Source of the DNA: Raineyella sp964528755
Lineage (GTDB): Bacteria > Actinomycetota > Actinomycetes > Propionibacteriales > Propionibacteriaceae
Length of the DNA: 25,999 nucleotides
Reading direction: 5' to 3'
NCBI GenBank assembly: GCA_964528755.1
Contig: CAZGWN010000058.1
Span: 1-25,999 of the forward strand
The position numbers and the translations under genes were made by a program. The first letter of the stretch is position 1. Each line of letters opens with the position of its first letter. The notes beneath the pieces are model-generated. The model saw only the letters and a program-made list of their open reading frames with translations, was not told the origin of the DNA and searched no databases. Positions 15,110 to 23,945 of this stretch are shown here, in pieces.

Positions 15110-15916
15110 ATGGGTACCGTACTCCGTTCGGAGTTACGCCAGCACCGAGGATATCTTCTCGCCTGGGCACTGTCGATGGCCTTCGCCATCTGGGTGCTGC
15201 TGCCGATCTACAATGGATTCCTCACCGGCTCGTCCCAGGCGAATGTCCTGGACACGATCGGCGGGCCCTCCAGCCCGGTCGCCGCCATCGGGCTGTCGGT
15301 GGAGCACCTCGTCACCCCGGTGGGAATGTTCGGCTTCCTGACGATCTTCCTGATGCTGCCCCTCGGTATCCACGGCATGCACCTGGGCAGCACCATTCTC
15401 GCCAAGGACTATCGCGAGCACACCGCCGAGTTCCTCCTCACCACGCCGGTCGGCCGGTCCGCCGTGTTCTGGGCGAAAGCACTCACGGTCTGGATCGGCA
15501 CGACGATCACCGGCGTGGCGTACGGTCTGGCGGCCTACGCGGCCGAGATCGGGGACAAGGGACAGGCCTTCGACCATCGGGAGTTCTGGCTCGTCGCCGG
15601 GTCCGCAGTGCTGGTCACCTGGGTGTTCGCCGGGGTCGGCCTGTTCGTCGGGGCGCGCTGGCCGAACCTCCGCTCCACGCTGCTGGTCAGCGCCTTCGTG
15701 GTGTTCGTCAGCCTGTGCATCGGATCGTTCGCCACGATCATGCACTGGCGGATTCTCACCTATCTGTCACCCTTCCAGTTCTTCCTCGACAGCGAGATCG
15801 CCCGGCGCGGCGGATATGAACCCGGATATCTCATCTGGGCGATCCTGCTCATCCTCGGTTTCACCCTCGCCGGGGCATTCATCCAGCGCCGCGCCGACGT
15901 ACGTTTCGCGGACTGA
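15110..15916 (+). CDS. ABC-2 type transporter permease, subunit 1
   Basis: This 268-aa membrane protein has about six hydrophobic spans, for example LAWALSMAFAIWVLLPIY near 17-34 and GMFGFLTIFLMLPLGIHGM near 71-89. The cytoplasmic loop DYREHTAEFLLTTPVGRSAV carries the conserved ABC-2 permease pattern (E-x-T-a-E-f-L-L-x-x-P-v-x-R) that contacts the ATPase. GAGGGA lies just before the ATG. It probably pairs with the next permease as a heterodimer, since both share the TTPV(G/P)R loop. Confidence 0.88.
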   Translation: MGTVLRSELRQHRGYLLAWALSMAFAIWVLLPIYNGFLTGSSQANVLDTIGGPSSPVAAIGLSVEHLVTPVGMFGFLTIFLMLPLGIHGMHLGSTILAKDYREHTAEFLLTTPVGRSAVFWAKALTVWIGTTITGVAYGLAAYAAEIGDKGQAFDHREFWLVAGSAVLVTWVFAGVGLFVGARWPNLRSTLLVSAFVVFVSLCIGSFATIMHWRILTYLSPFQFFLDSEIARRGGYEPGYLIWAILLILGFTLAGAFIQRRADVRFAD

Positions 15917-15932
15917 TCCGAAGGGGATCGTC

Positions 15933-16751
15933 ATGCTCGCCGTCTATCGCATCGAACTGCGACTGGCCCGGAAATTGTTCCTCGTCTGGGTCGCCCTCCA
16001 ACTGGTCCTCAATCTCTTTGCACTCGGCGAGTTCTGGTCGCTGGGTGATTCCATGGGCGAACTCGCCGCCGCCATCGACGCCTTCCCGCTCGGCGTCCGG
16101 ATCATGTTCGGCCTGGCCGCCGCACCGCTCGACACGCCCCTCGGCGGCTACCTGTGCATGTACTTCTGGTGCGCCATCCTGGTGATCTTCCTGTCCGCGT
16201 GGCTCGGGGTCGTCGCGGTGACCCGGGAAAGCCGGGCCGGCACTGCCGATTTCCTGTTCACCACGCCGGTGCCACGGATCCGGATCCTGCTGGCCAAGGT
16301 CCTGGCGGCGATCACCGAGCTCACGGCGTACGTCCTGATCACCGGACTGGCCATGCTGTTCCTGCTCGTCCTTCCCCTGTACGGCGCGGGGCTCACCGGC
16401 GCGGTCCGGTCGACCATGGTCGGCCTGTGGCTGACCGGGCTGGTGGTGTTGGCGGTATCGCTCGTGCTCGCGTCGCTGACCCGGCTGCCCTGGCTGGGCA
16501 GCCTGGCGGCGATGGCCTTCACCGTCGCCGCGTACGGGGTCGCCGCCGCCGTACAGTACCGGGCGGCGCTCACCGAGCAGTTCGTCGGCACCACCCCGTA
16601 CGACATCGTCACGCCGCTGCAATGGTTCCCGGCCTCGGCCGTCGCCACCGACGGCCTCCGGGCGCAATTCGTGGCGCTGGCCCTCGCGGTGGTCGTGGGG
16701 GCGGTGGGACTGGCCGGAAGGCGTTACGCCCGCCGCGAGATCGTCGAGTGA
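15933..16751 (+). CDS. ABC-2 type transporter permease, subunit 2
   Basis: The product is a 272-aa membrane protein with about six spans and the loop RESRAGTADFLFTTPVPRIRILLAK, the same coupling motif as in subunit 1. The ATG at 15933 is chosen because AAGGGG lies 6 bp upstream and it starts 16 bp after the previous stop. A longer frame reaching back into the upstream gene has no such support. It is the last gene of the TetR-ABC operon, ending before the hairpin at 16844-16874. Confidence 0.88.
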   Translation: MLAVYRIELRLARKLFLVWVALQLVLNLFALGEFWSLGDSMGELAAAIDAFPLGVRIMFGLAAAPLDTPLGGYLCMYFWCAILVIFLSAWLGVVAVTRESRAGTADFLFTTPVPRIRILLAKVLAAITELTAYVLITGLAMLFLLVLPLYGAGLTGAVRSTMVGLWLTGLVVLAVSLVLASLTRLPWLGSLAAMAFTVAAYGVAAAVQYRAALTEQFVGTTPYDIVTPLQWFPASAVATDGLRAQFVALALAVVVGAVGLAGRRYARREIVE

Positions 16752-16843
16752 TCCGCGGACCCGGTTCGTGCAGAACGTCGCTCCCGGCATCGGCGACCGG
16801 ACCCGGAGCGGCCTTCCTCGGGCCCGACCTGCACGAGATCGCG

Positions 16844-16874
16844 CGGCCGGGACTCCTCGGCGGAGTCCCGGCCG
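16844..16874. terminator. Bidirectional terminator between convergent genes
   Basis: A perfect 13-bp stem (CGGCCGGGACTCC with its complement) closes a 5-nt TCGGC loop. It lies between the 3' ends of the ABC operon and the FAD oxidoreductase gene, which converge here. The stem is compact and very GC-rich, with no clear U-tract. Confidence 0.75.
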
Positions 16875-16911
16875 GCTACCTCATCCCCCCTGTCGCCAGG
16901 TCTGATGGTGG

Positions 16912-18273
16912 TCAGCCGCGGTCGCGGTTGCCCACGAGTCGATGGGCCGGGTCGACGGCCGCTTTGACCAGACCGAGCCGGTGCAGACTGTCGGCGTCGT
17001 AGGCGCCGGAGTAGTCGTACTGGTCATGGCCCAGGAAAGTGCCGACCGTGCGCACCGGGCCTCCGTCGTCGAGGGCATCGCGCAACTCGCCCAGGGCGAG
17101 GTCGACGCGTTCGTCGCCGGGAGCGGCGATCGCGATCCCGTGCACGACGTGGGTCTCGCGGATCGGCCCGGCGATGGCGGGTCGGTCACCCTCCCGGGCG
17201 AGGGCACCGCCGAGCACCCGTACGCCCACGTTCAGCAGGGCGGCCCCCGCCTCGGACGCAAAGACGTCCGCGATCGCATGGACCGTGTCGGTGTCCGCGT
17301 CGGACAGCCGAGACCAGTCGCGGGCCGGCAACGGGTCGGTCGGCTCCTGGAGGACCGCGTGCACCCCGTCGACGTCGAGCGGGGCAAGTGCGAAGGGCAC
17401 GATCGGCGTCGCCACCGCGGCCAGCCGGGTGGCGATCGCGGAATGCTCGTCAGGCCGATCAAGGCCCAGGACGTCGACGGACACGACGCGACGACCCGCG
17501 AGGAAGGGCGGCAACTCCTCCAGTGGCGGGAAGGCGATCAGGGTGGCGGTGAGACTCAGCTCGTCGTCGGAGCCCTCGCCTTCGGTCAGCACCGCGGTGA
17601 GCACATCGTGGGCGGCTTCGACGGGGAACAGCAGCTTGCCGCCGTACAGCGCGGTGACGGGCCGAAGGTCGATCTCGACCGCGGTGACGACGCCCAGGGC
17701 GCTGCCCGCACCCCGCAACGCCCACAGCAGCTCGGGATCGGAATCGTCGTCGATCCACCGGTGGTGCCCGTCGACGGTGAGGATCTCGACCCGCCGCAGC
17801 GACTGGACCCCCAGACCGAGGGCCCGGCCGAACATCGGCAGTCCCCCGCTCAGCAGGTAACCGACGACACTGGTGGACGGATTGCTGCCGTACGCGGGGA
17901 GCAGAGCGGATCCGGCCAGCGCGCCCGCGGCCCGGCCCCAGGTGACACCCGCGCCGATCCGCGCGACCCGGGCGACCGGGTCGACCTCGACGGCGTCGAA
18001 GCCGGCCGGACGCACCAGGATCGTCCCCTCCAGCCCCCACGTGGCGCCGTGGCCTCGGGGCTGGACGGTGACCTGCCGGCCGTACGTGTCCGCGACCTCC
18101 AACACAGCACGCAGGTCGTCCACGTCGCGAGCGAGGACCACCGCGTCGGGGGCCTGCGGCACCGCCACGTTCCAGGGACTTGTCCGGGACAGCCATTCGG
18201 GGGAGTCCGATCCGACGACTCGGTCGCCCAATCGGGTGGTGAGGGCTCCGACGACCTCGTGGGGAGCGGTCAT
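16912..18273 (-). CDS. FAD-binding PCMH-type oxidoreductase (BBE-like)
   Basis: This 453-aa flavoprotein belongs to the vanillyl-alcohol oxidase / berberine-bridge enzyme fold. The FAD domain shows APDAVVLARDVDDLRAVLEVA and QPRGHGATWG. In the latter, His75 is at the position of the covalent flavin His. A V-R-IGAGVTWG strand and a VVGYLLSGG loop follow. The cysteine used for a second flavin link in bicovalent enzymes is absent (YGSNPSTSVVG in its place). The C-terminal ends NSLHRLGLVKAAVDP-like, as in the BBE tail, with SLHRLGLVKAAVDPAHRL visible. ATG at 18273 has AAAGGA 8 bp upstream. It lies 100 bp downstream of the LuxR-type regulator on the same strand and may be its target. Substrate unknown. 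Confidence 0.88.
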   Translation of the reverse strand: MTAPHEVVGALTTRLGDRVVGSDSPEWLSRTSPWNVAVPQAPDAVVLARDVDDLRAVLEVADTYGRQVTVQPRGHGATWGLEGTILVRPAGFDAVEVDPVARVARIGAGVTWGRAAGALAGSALLPAYGSNPSTSVVGYLLSGGLPMFGRALGLGVQSLRRVEILTVDGHHRWIDDDSDPELLWALRGAGSALGVVTAVEIDLRPVTALYGGKLLFPVEAAHDVLTAVLTEGEGSDDELSLTATLIAFPPLEELPPFLAGRRVVSVDVLGLDRPDEHSAIATRLAAVATPIVPFALAPLDVDGVHAVLQEPTDPLPARDWSRLSDADTDTVHAIADVFASEAGAALLNVGVRVLGGALAREGDRPAIAGPIRETHVVHGIAIAAPGDERVDLALGELRDALDDGGPVRTVGTFLGHDQYDYSGAYDADSLHRLGLVKAAVDPAHRLVGNRDRG

Positions 18274-18343
18274 GGGGAAGGTCCTTTCGGGATCTCGCGC
18301 CGCGCGCGACCCGGGCGGGTCGCACGCGGATCTCAGCGTGCCA

Positions 18344-18357
18344 GTGACTCGCGTCAC
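18344..18357. promoter_or_regulatory. Small inverted repeat upstream of the FAD oxidoreductase
   Basis: GTGAC-TCGC-GTCAC lies in the 100-bp gap between the LuxR-type gene and the FAD oxidoreductase, about 70 bp before the latter's start. It could be an operator; the arms are short, so chance is possible. Confidence 0.3.
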
Positions 18358-18373
18358 ACACCTGAGTAGTCGG

Positions 18374-21063
18374 CTACGCGAGTCGCCCGAGCCCGTCCGG
18401 TGCGGGTCGCCCGTCCTGGTATCGGGGGTTCATGAACGCGGCCAGGGCCTGCCGATCGGTCAGTCCGAGCTTCTGGCAGGCACGATAGACGTGACCCTCC
18501 ACCGTCCGCACCGACACTCCCAGGGCGTCGGCGATGGTCCGGTTGCTCGCCCCACCGCTGACATAGCGGGCGACGTCCTGTTCCCGGGAGGTCAGCAGGC
18601 CCCCACCGCCAGCGGGCAGGTACGGGCACCCGGCCGGGAACTGCCAGCGTCGTCGCATCCCCTCCAACTGGAGCAGCGCCCGATGCTGACCGGCAAGGTC
18701 GTGCTGGGCGCGGAAGATCGCCAGTGCCCGCCCGGTGACGTCTGCCGCCAGGAGGGTCGCGTCCGCCATCTCCAGCGCCTGCGCCGCCACCAGGAGGTCA
18801 TCGCCGCAACGCGCCGCCATCGCCACCACCGCGGCCTCCTGGGCGCGGGCCAACCCGCCGCCGGTGCCCAGCGCCTGCAGCCGGCGCGGATCGACCGGCA
18901 CCCCGAACCTCGCCGCGTCGACAACCGCTCCCTGCTCCCACAGTCCGAACCCGCCCTTGCGGGCCCGCGACACGGCCTGTTCCGCCAGGCGACGCGCCGC
19001 CGACAGATGCCCCGAGGCGTACTCGACATGGGCACGGATCCGCAGCACCATCGGCTCGAATGCGGCCAGGCAACGTACCGGATGGGCGTCCAGCCAGCCG
19101 ATCAGCTCCGTCGCCAGGCGCAGGTCGCCGCAGCCGGCATGCACCAGCGCCGCGAAGCCGGCGGCCATGGCCTGCCACCCGATCGGTGTGCGCGCCCGCA
19201 GCGCTCCCCACGCCGCCACCGCACGCAGCCGGGCTTCCGCCAGCCGGCCCCGGCCGTACCAGATGACCGCTCGCAGCAGCGCGTCCAGACCCTCCGACAC
19301 CGGCTCGTGCAGGGCGTACGACTGCAGTCCGTCCAACAGACTGTCGGCCTCGTCGAACCGGCCCTCCGGGACCAGCGCGAGCACCCCGGCCAGTCCGAGT
19401 TGCCACGGTTGCAGCCCGGCGGCACAGTCGGCGGCCGCGGCGAGGCCGGTCCCGACCTGACCGCGGACCTCGTCCGCGCAGCCCGCACCACCGGTCAGGG
19501 CGCGGGCCAGGGCAGCTCCGGACGCGGCCCACAGTTGGGTGAACGGGTCTGCGGAGTGGGCCAGGGCCCAGGTCGCGTCGGCCCGCGCCGCCGGGAGATG
19601 ACCCTCGAAACTGCCGATCGCCGAGCGGGCCGCGCACAGCCGGGCCATCGCCTCGACTCCCGGCCCGGCGGCTTCCGCCGCGGCGAGGACGCGCCGGGCT
19701 TCGGCGGGGTCGTCGCACGACCAGCACAGGTTCGCCGCCCGGGCCGCCGCGGTCATCACGGCGAGGTCACCGCCCGGCGCCTGTCCGGCGACGGTGGCGG
19801 ACACCGCGAAGAGTTCCTCGGCCCCGGACCCGTCGCCGCGCCAGCTGAGCGTGACGGCGAGGAGCTGCCGGGCCGCATCGTCATCCGGACCCCGTCGCAG
19901 CGCCTCGCGGGCGAGTTCCTCGGCCAGGGTGACCATGCCGAGGGTGATCGCCAGCGCGGCCGCCCGGACAGGATCCACCGGAGGATTCCGGTCCCCCGCC
20001 AGCAGGCCGAGCCGCGCCGCCCGGAGCAACGCCGCCGCGTCGGCATCCCCGTCGGCAACCAGCGCCGCGGCCCCCTGCGCGGCCAGCGCGGCGACCCGCA
20101 GCGGGTCCAGGCGGGCCCGGACGACCTCGGCCAGCACGGGCGGCGACAACGCCACCTGCGCGGCCCGGCCGGTGCCGGAGCTGGCCAGGACACGGCCGGC
20201 GATGCCCGCCGCCAGCGCGGGACCGAGGCGGTCCGGGAGGGATCCGGCCGGCAGCGACCCGCACACCGCCAGCAGGTCCACCAACTCGCGGTGGCCCGGA
20301 TGACGCTTCGCAGCCGCGCGGCCAGCAGTGCGTGGACGATGTCCCCAGCGGGAAGGTCCGGGTCCCCCGCAGGAAGGTCCGGGTCTCCCGCAGGAATGTC
20401 CGGCGCCGCGGCGGCGGGTGCCCCGGGGTTCCAGGTCCAGACCCCGGCGACCAGCCGAATCCCGGCGCTGTTGCGCAGATGGTCCGCCATGGCCCGGACC
20501 AGGGTCCATCGGCCCTCGGTCAGCTCCCGGATCCGCCGAGCAACCGCAGGATCGACGGGCCCGCCGAGAACCTCGCCGCACTCGACGGCGCAGGCCGCCC
20601 GGTCGAGGGGACGCAGGTGTTCCACCCGGATCGCGCGCGCCGCGACCGCCTTCAGCACTGTGAGCGGCAGGTCGTCCAGCGAGGCAGCGGTGGCCACCAC
20701 ACTGTGTGGGGCCGCGAACAACGTGGCCAGCGAGCTCTCGTCGGCGTACTCCACGTCGTCGATGAGGAAGACTGCCGGCGGTTGCGCGGCGAGGGTAGTG
20801 GCCGCGGTGCGAACCATGGCTGCGGCCGACTCCCCCGCCGGCACCGGGATCGCCTGGGCGAGCAGCGCGAACGGTACGTCGGCGAGACCGGGACTGGTCT
20901 GCAGGCGGACGACCCGGACCGCTCCGAAGGCACCCTCGAAGGCCCGCAGGCAGGCCGACTTGCCCGTGCCGGCGGCGCCGACGAGGAGCACCCGGGCGAC
21001 GTCGCCCGCGGCGATGGAGCCGCTGATCGCGGGCACGAGGTCGCCGGGCGGCGCGACAGGCAT
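18374..21063 (-). pseudogene. LAL-type LuxR regulator, frameshifted
   Basis: Two overlapping minus-strand frames together make one large ATP-dependent LuxR regulator. The N-terminal frame (from ATG 21063) has Walker A GAAGTGKS near residue 30 and a Walker B-like AVFLIDDVEYADE. It is sensible up to GDIVHALLAARL. The frame shifted by -1 then continues sensibly from HPGHRELVDLLAVCG through TPR-like helices to a C-terminal LuxR helix-turn-helix (LTSREQDVARYVSGGASNRTIADALGVSVRTVEGHV). The switch lies at 20300-20312. The span is 2690 nt, one short of a multiple of three, so one missing base would restore about 896 aa, normal for the family. Either a recent inactivation or a sequencing error. A regulator of the adjacent FAD oxidoreductase is plausible. 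No clear Shine-Dalgarno precedes the start. Confidence 0.8.
20351..20401 (-). repeat. In-frame 21-bp tandem repeats
   Basis: GGAAGGTCCGGGTC begins at 20351 and 20372, and a diverged third copy starts at 20393. The 21-bp period encodes the heptad PAGDPDL in the LuxR-type gene, forming a Pro/Asp linker between its ATPase and helical regions. The repeat lies about 40 bp from the frameshift. Confidence 0.75.
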
Positions 21064-21145
21064 ACCGCGATGCTAACCGGTCGGGCCCCTTCGCGGGCAG
21101 ACCCCGATGGTGGCCGGGCGGCCGGCCCCGCTCCTGGGTGGCCGG

Positions 21146-22435
21146 TTATGAGTGGCGGGCCGGGAACTGGCCGGTCGTGGCCGGGAAGGCCCGGTGCGCC
21201 CGGACCACGACGATCAGGGCGACGGCCGTGAGGATCGCCGCCGTCCAGGCGACCTCGCGGATGCCCAGGTGGTCGAGGACGACGCCGCCGAGCGCGGCGC
21301 CGGAGGCGATGCCGACGTTGCTCGTCGAGTTGATCCAGGCGCCGGCAACCTCCGGGGTCATCGCCCGCGTGCGCACCACGGCACTCTGGAACAGCGACGG
21401 CACCGGCCCGAAGGACGCCGACCAGACGGCCCCGGCCGCGATCACGGCGGGTAGCACGGGGACGACCCCGCCCACCGCGGCCATGCCCAGGGCGATCAGC
21501 CCGACGACGACAAGCGCACTGCGCCGCGGCCGGCGGTCCAACTGGGGGCCGACCTTCCACACCGCCACCAGGCCCAGGGCACCGAAGACGAGCAGGATCG
21601 GCGCCACCATGCTCTCCGTCGCGCCCGACCGCAGCAGCAGCACGCTGACGTAGGTGTAGAGGGTGTAGTGGCCGAAGAAGACCAGGGTGTTGGCCAGCAC
21701 GACCGCGCCCGCCGCCAGCATCCGCCAGTCGAGTGGGTACCGGCCTCGCGGCCGGCTCGTGATGCCCGGCCGGGCCGGCGCGGGCGAGCGAGGCACGTCC
21801 GACCTTGCCACGCCGGGCAACAGGCGGACGATGAGCAGTGAGACGAGAACCATCAGCGCGACCAGGGCGCCGAACGCGTACCGCCAGCCGGCGACGTGCG
21901 CCAGGCCGGTGCTCAGCGGGACGCCGAGGACGAAACCGGCCGAGGGGCCGATGGAGGTGAGTGCCAGGGCCCGGCCCGCCTGCGCCGGCGGCACCAGCCG
22001 GGCGGCGTAGCCGATGCAGACCGAGAAGAACAGGGCGTGGGTGAGGCCACCGAGGGCCCGCCCGGCGGCGAACACCTCGATGGTCGGCGCCAGCGCGCTG
22101 ATCAGGTTGCTGACCGCGTAGCCGGTGGTCGCCAGCACGATGAGAAGCTTGCCGGGAACCCGCTTGGTGGCGATGGTCAGCGGGACGGCGAACACCGCCA
22201 CGAGCATCGCATACAGGCTGACCAGGCGCCCGGTCACCGCCTCCCCGACCCCGAAGGTCGTGCCGATGGCGGGCAGCACCCCGACCGGCAGCATCTCGGT
22301 GGTCACGGCGGCGAACGCGGCCAGCGCGAGCATCGACAGGGCGGTCCGCGGGAGAGGTCGCGCGACGGCCACCGCGGGGCTGCCGGCGGCGTGATCCGCC
22401 GACGGCCCGGTGGGTGGTTGATGGGTCCTGGTCAC
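21146..22435 (-). CDS. MFS transporter, DHA1 family (AraJ/sugar-efflux or drug-efflux type)
   Basis: This 429-aa inner-membrane carrier has about 12 hydrophobic spans. The loop between spans 2 and 3 reads ATKRVPGKLLIV (motif A-like). Span 5 carries GPSAGFVLGVPLS, a motif C-like element typical of exporters. The span 1 sequence AAVTTEMLPVGVLPAIG matches the TExxPxGLLPxI signature of the AraJ/YdhP/NepI group. The start is GTG at 22435 with GAGGGG 5 bp upstream. It is divergent from the ROK regulator, with only 43 bp between the two start codons, so ROK control is likely. Sugar, nucleoside or drug efflux are all possible. Confidence 0.88.
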   Translation of the reverse strand: MTRTHQPPTGPSADHAAGSPAVAVARPLPRTALSMLALAAFAAVTTEMLPVGVLPAIGTTFGVGEAVTGRLVSLYAMLVAVFAVPLTIATKRVPGKLLIVLATTGYAVSNLISALAPTIEVFAAGRALGGLTHALFFSVCIGYAARLVPPAQAGRALALTSIGPSAGFVLGVPLSTGLAHVAGWRYAFGALVALMVLVSLLIVRLLPGVARSDVPRSPAPARPGITSRPRGRYPLDWRMLAAGAVVLANTLVFFGHYTLYTYVSVLLLRSGATESMVAPILLVFGALGLVAVWKVGPQLDRRPRRSALVVVGLIALGMAAVGGVVPVLPAVIAAGAVWSASFGPVPSLFQSAVVRTRAMTPEVAGAWINSTSNVGIASGAALGGVVLDHLGIREVAWTAAILTAVALIVVVRAHRAFPATTGQFPARHS

Positions 22436-22464
22436 CGGATCCCCTCTCTTTTCCTCGCCTGACG

Positions 22465-22494
22465 ACTATATTGGCCGCATGCCAGGTCCCTCAA
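22465..22494 (-). promoter_or_regulatory. Candidate promoter of the MFS gene
   Basis: On the minus strand TTGAGG (plus positions 22489-22494) and TATAGT (22465-22470) are 18 bp apart. The -35 lies inside the first codons of the divergent ROK gene. The mRNA would start near 22458 and carry the GAGGGG site. Confidence 0.5.
22467..22472 (+). promoter_or_regulatory. -10 box of the ROK gene, predicting a leaderless mRNA
   Basis: TATATT ends 6 bp before the ATG at 22479, the usual distance from a -10 to the transcription start. No Shine-Dalgarno precedes the ATG. The mRNA would therefore begin at or near the start codon. It overlaps the -10 of the divergent MFS promoter. No good -35 is seen. Confidence 0.5.
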
Positions 22495-23744
22495 CCGCGG
22501 CCGGGGCACGGACGCATCGGGCGGCGCAGTTGCGATGGGCGACCGCGTCCGAGCTGCTCGGCGTGATGCACGCCTCCCCGGGCATCACCCGCACCAAGGC
22601 CCGCGAGGAACTGGCGCTGGGCAGCGGAGCCGCTGCCGACCTCATCGAACGCCTTCGAGCCGCCCACCTGCTCGCCGAACGCCGGGCCCGCCCGGCCGGA
22701 CCGGGCCGTCCGACGACGGTCCTGACGGCTCATCCCGCCGGCCCGCTCGTGCTGGTGGTGGACCTGAGGAGTGCCGGGTGGCGGGTGGTGCTGGGCGATC
22801 TGGCCGGAAACACCCGTGATGTGGCAGCCGGTGTCTTCCCCGGCCAGGGACACCCCAGTCTCGACCAGGATGTGTTGCCCGGCATCGCCTCGGCCGTCGA
22901 GACCGCGGTACGGTCGGCGTCCGGACGAGTACGGGCCGTGGTCGCGGTGGTGGCCGGGACGGTGAGCGGCACCAGGGTGCTGCAGTTCGCCACCCGGGGG
23001 TGGAACACCCGGACCGACCTGTCGGTCCTGACCGCCGGCCTGCCGGACGATCTTCGGGTGCCGCTGATCGCCGGCAACGACGCCACCCTCGGCGGCGTCG
23101 CCGAGGCCAGATGCGGGGCGGCCCGCGGCGCGTCCGTCGCCCTGCACCTGCTGGTCGCGGTCGGGGTCGGCGGGGTGCTGCTGCTCGACGGACGCCCGGT
23201 CACCGGGGCGCGCGGTGCCGGCGGCGAGTACGGACACCTGCCCCTGGGTGACCCCTCGCTGCGCTGCCCGTGCGGGGCGTACGGGTGCTGGGACCTCATG
23301 GTGGACGGACGCGCCCTCGCGCGGCTGCGGGGCGACGCTGAACCGGCCGATCCCTACACGTACGCGCGGGGTCTGCTGGACGCCCGAATCGGGGGCGGGC
23401 AGGCAGGACCGACGGACCGGCACGCGATCGAGGTCACGGTGCGCGCGCTGGGCCGTGGCATCGGCGCCCTGGTGAACCTGCACGACCCGGAGGTGGTCAC
23501 CCTTGCCGGCCTCGGGCCACGGCTGCGGGTGGCCGACCCGGAGGCGTTCGACCGGGGCTACCGCGAGGGACTGATGGTGTTCCACCGCGCCGACCCACCA
23601 CCGGTGCTGGACGCGACCTTCGGCGAGGGCGGCCCGGTCCGCGGCGCCCTCGGGCTGGGCTTCGACGAGGTGACCAGCCCGGCCGGGCTGAGCGACTGGG
23701 AGGAACGGCGGGCGGGCCGAGCATCTGCGGCGGCACCGGCATGA
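22479..23744 (+). CDS. ROK family transcriptional regulator (NagC/XylR type)
   Basis: This 421-aa protein combines an N-terminal winged helix (about 20-75, SPGITRTKAREELALGSGAAADLIERLRAAHLL, then GRPTTVL) with a ROK sugar-binding fold. The ROK signature is present, including VGVGGVLLLDG and GAGGEYGHLPLGD. His253 together with Cys263, Cys265 and Cys270 (CPCGAYGC) forms the family's zinc site. The ATP-phosphate motif of true sugar kinases is not evident near the fold's start (VLVVDLRSAGW in place of DxGGT), so it is a regulator and not a kinase. It probably senses a sugar or sugar phosphate and controls the divergent MFS gene and itself. A leaderless start is predicted. Confidence 0.88.
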   Translation: MPGPSTAAGARTHRAAQLRWATASELLGVMHASPGITRTKAREELALGSGAAADLIERLRAAHLLAERRARPAGPGRPTTVLTAHPAGPLVLVVDLRSAGWRVVLGDLAGNTRDVAAGVFPGQGHPSLDQDVLPGIASAVETAVRSASGRVRAVVAVVAGTVSGTRVLQFATRGWNTRTDLSVLTAGLPDDLRVPLIAGNDATLGGVAEARCGAARGASVALHLLVAVGVGGVLLLDGRPVTGARGAGGEYGHLPLGDPSLRCPCGAYGCWDLMVDGRALARLRGDAEPADPYTYARGLLDARIGGGQAGPTDRHAIEVTVRALGRGIGALVNLHDPEVVTLAGLGPRLRVADPEAFDRGYREGLMVFHRADPPPVLDATFGEGGPVRGALGLGFDEVTSPAGLSDWEERRAGRASAAAPA

Positions 23745-23945
23745 GGGAGCCGTCATCGCCCGAGGATGCGCCGACAGTGGTCCATCCTGTAACGAAATGT
23801 GACGAGGTGGAAACGACCGGCCGCCGATGCACCCCGGCCTCCCTAGTGTCACCGGTGATGGTGTTTCCGAGCGCCGTCGCCCGGAGTTCTGCCCGGGCTA
23901 CCTTTCCGGTCCGCACCTGGCGGACCGGTCCACGAGAGGTCCCGC
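23745..23945. other. Intergenic region with a 10-bp palindrome
   Basis: The 201 bp before the metallopeptidase contain the perfect palindrome TCACCGGTGA (23849-23858) next to a TAGTGT (23844-23849) that could serve as a -10. A GTAAC/GAAAC-containing stretch lies at 23789-23815. No gene is evident and no -35 is convincing. Confidence 0.4.

Noticed and set aside
17873..21076. 1067-codon plus-strand open frame across the LuxR and FAD genes
   Set aside because: Repetitive Arg/Ala/Ser/Pro translation spanning two genes and a gap; the minus-strand frames carry Walker, HTH and FAD motifs.
21074..21148. TAACCGG / CCGGTTA distant inverted repeat around the MFS stop codon
   Set aside because: Only 7-bp arms about 60 bp apart in GC-rich DNA; likely chance.
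23789..23815. GlnR-like GTAAC...GAAAC pattern before the metallopeptidase
   Set aside because: Spacing between the elements does not fit the 6-bp periodic GlnR box.
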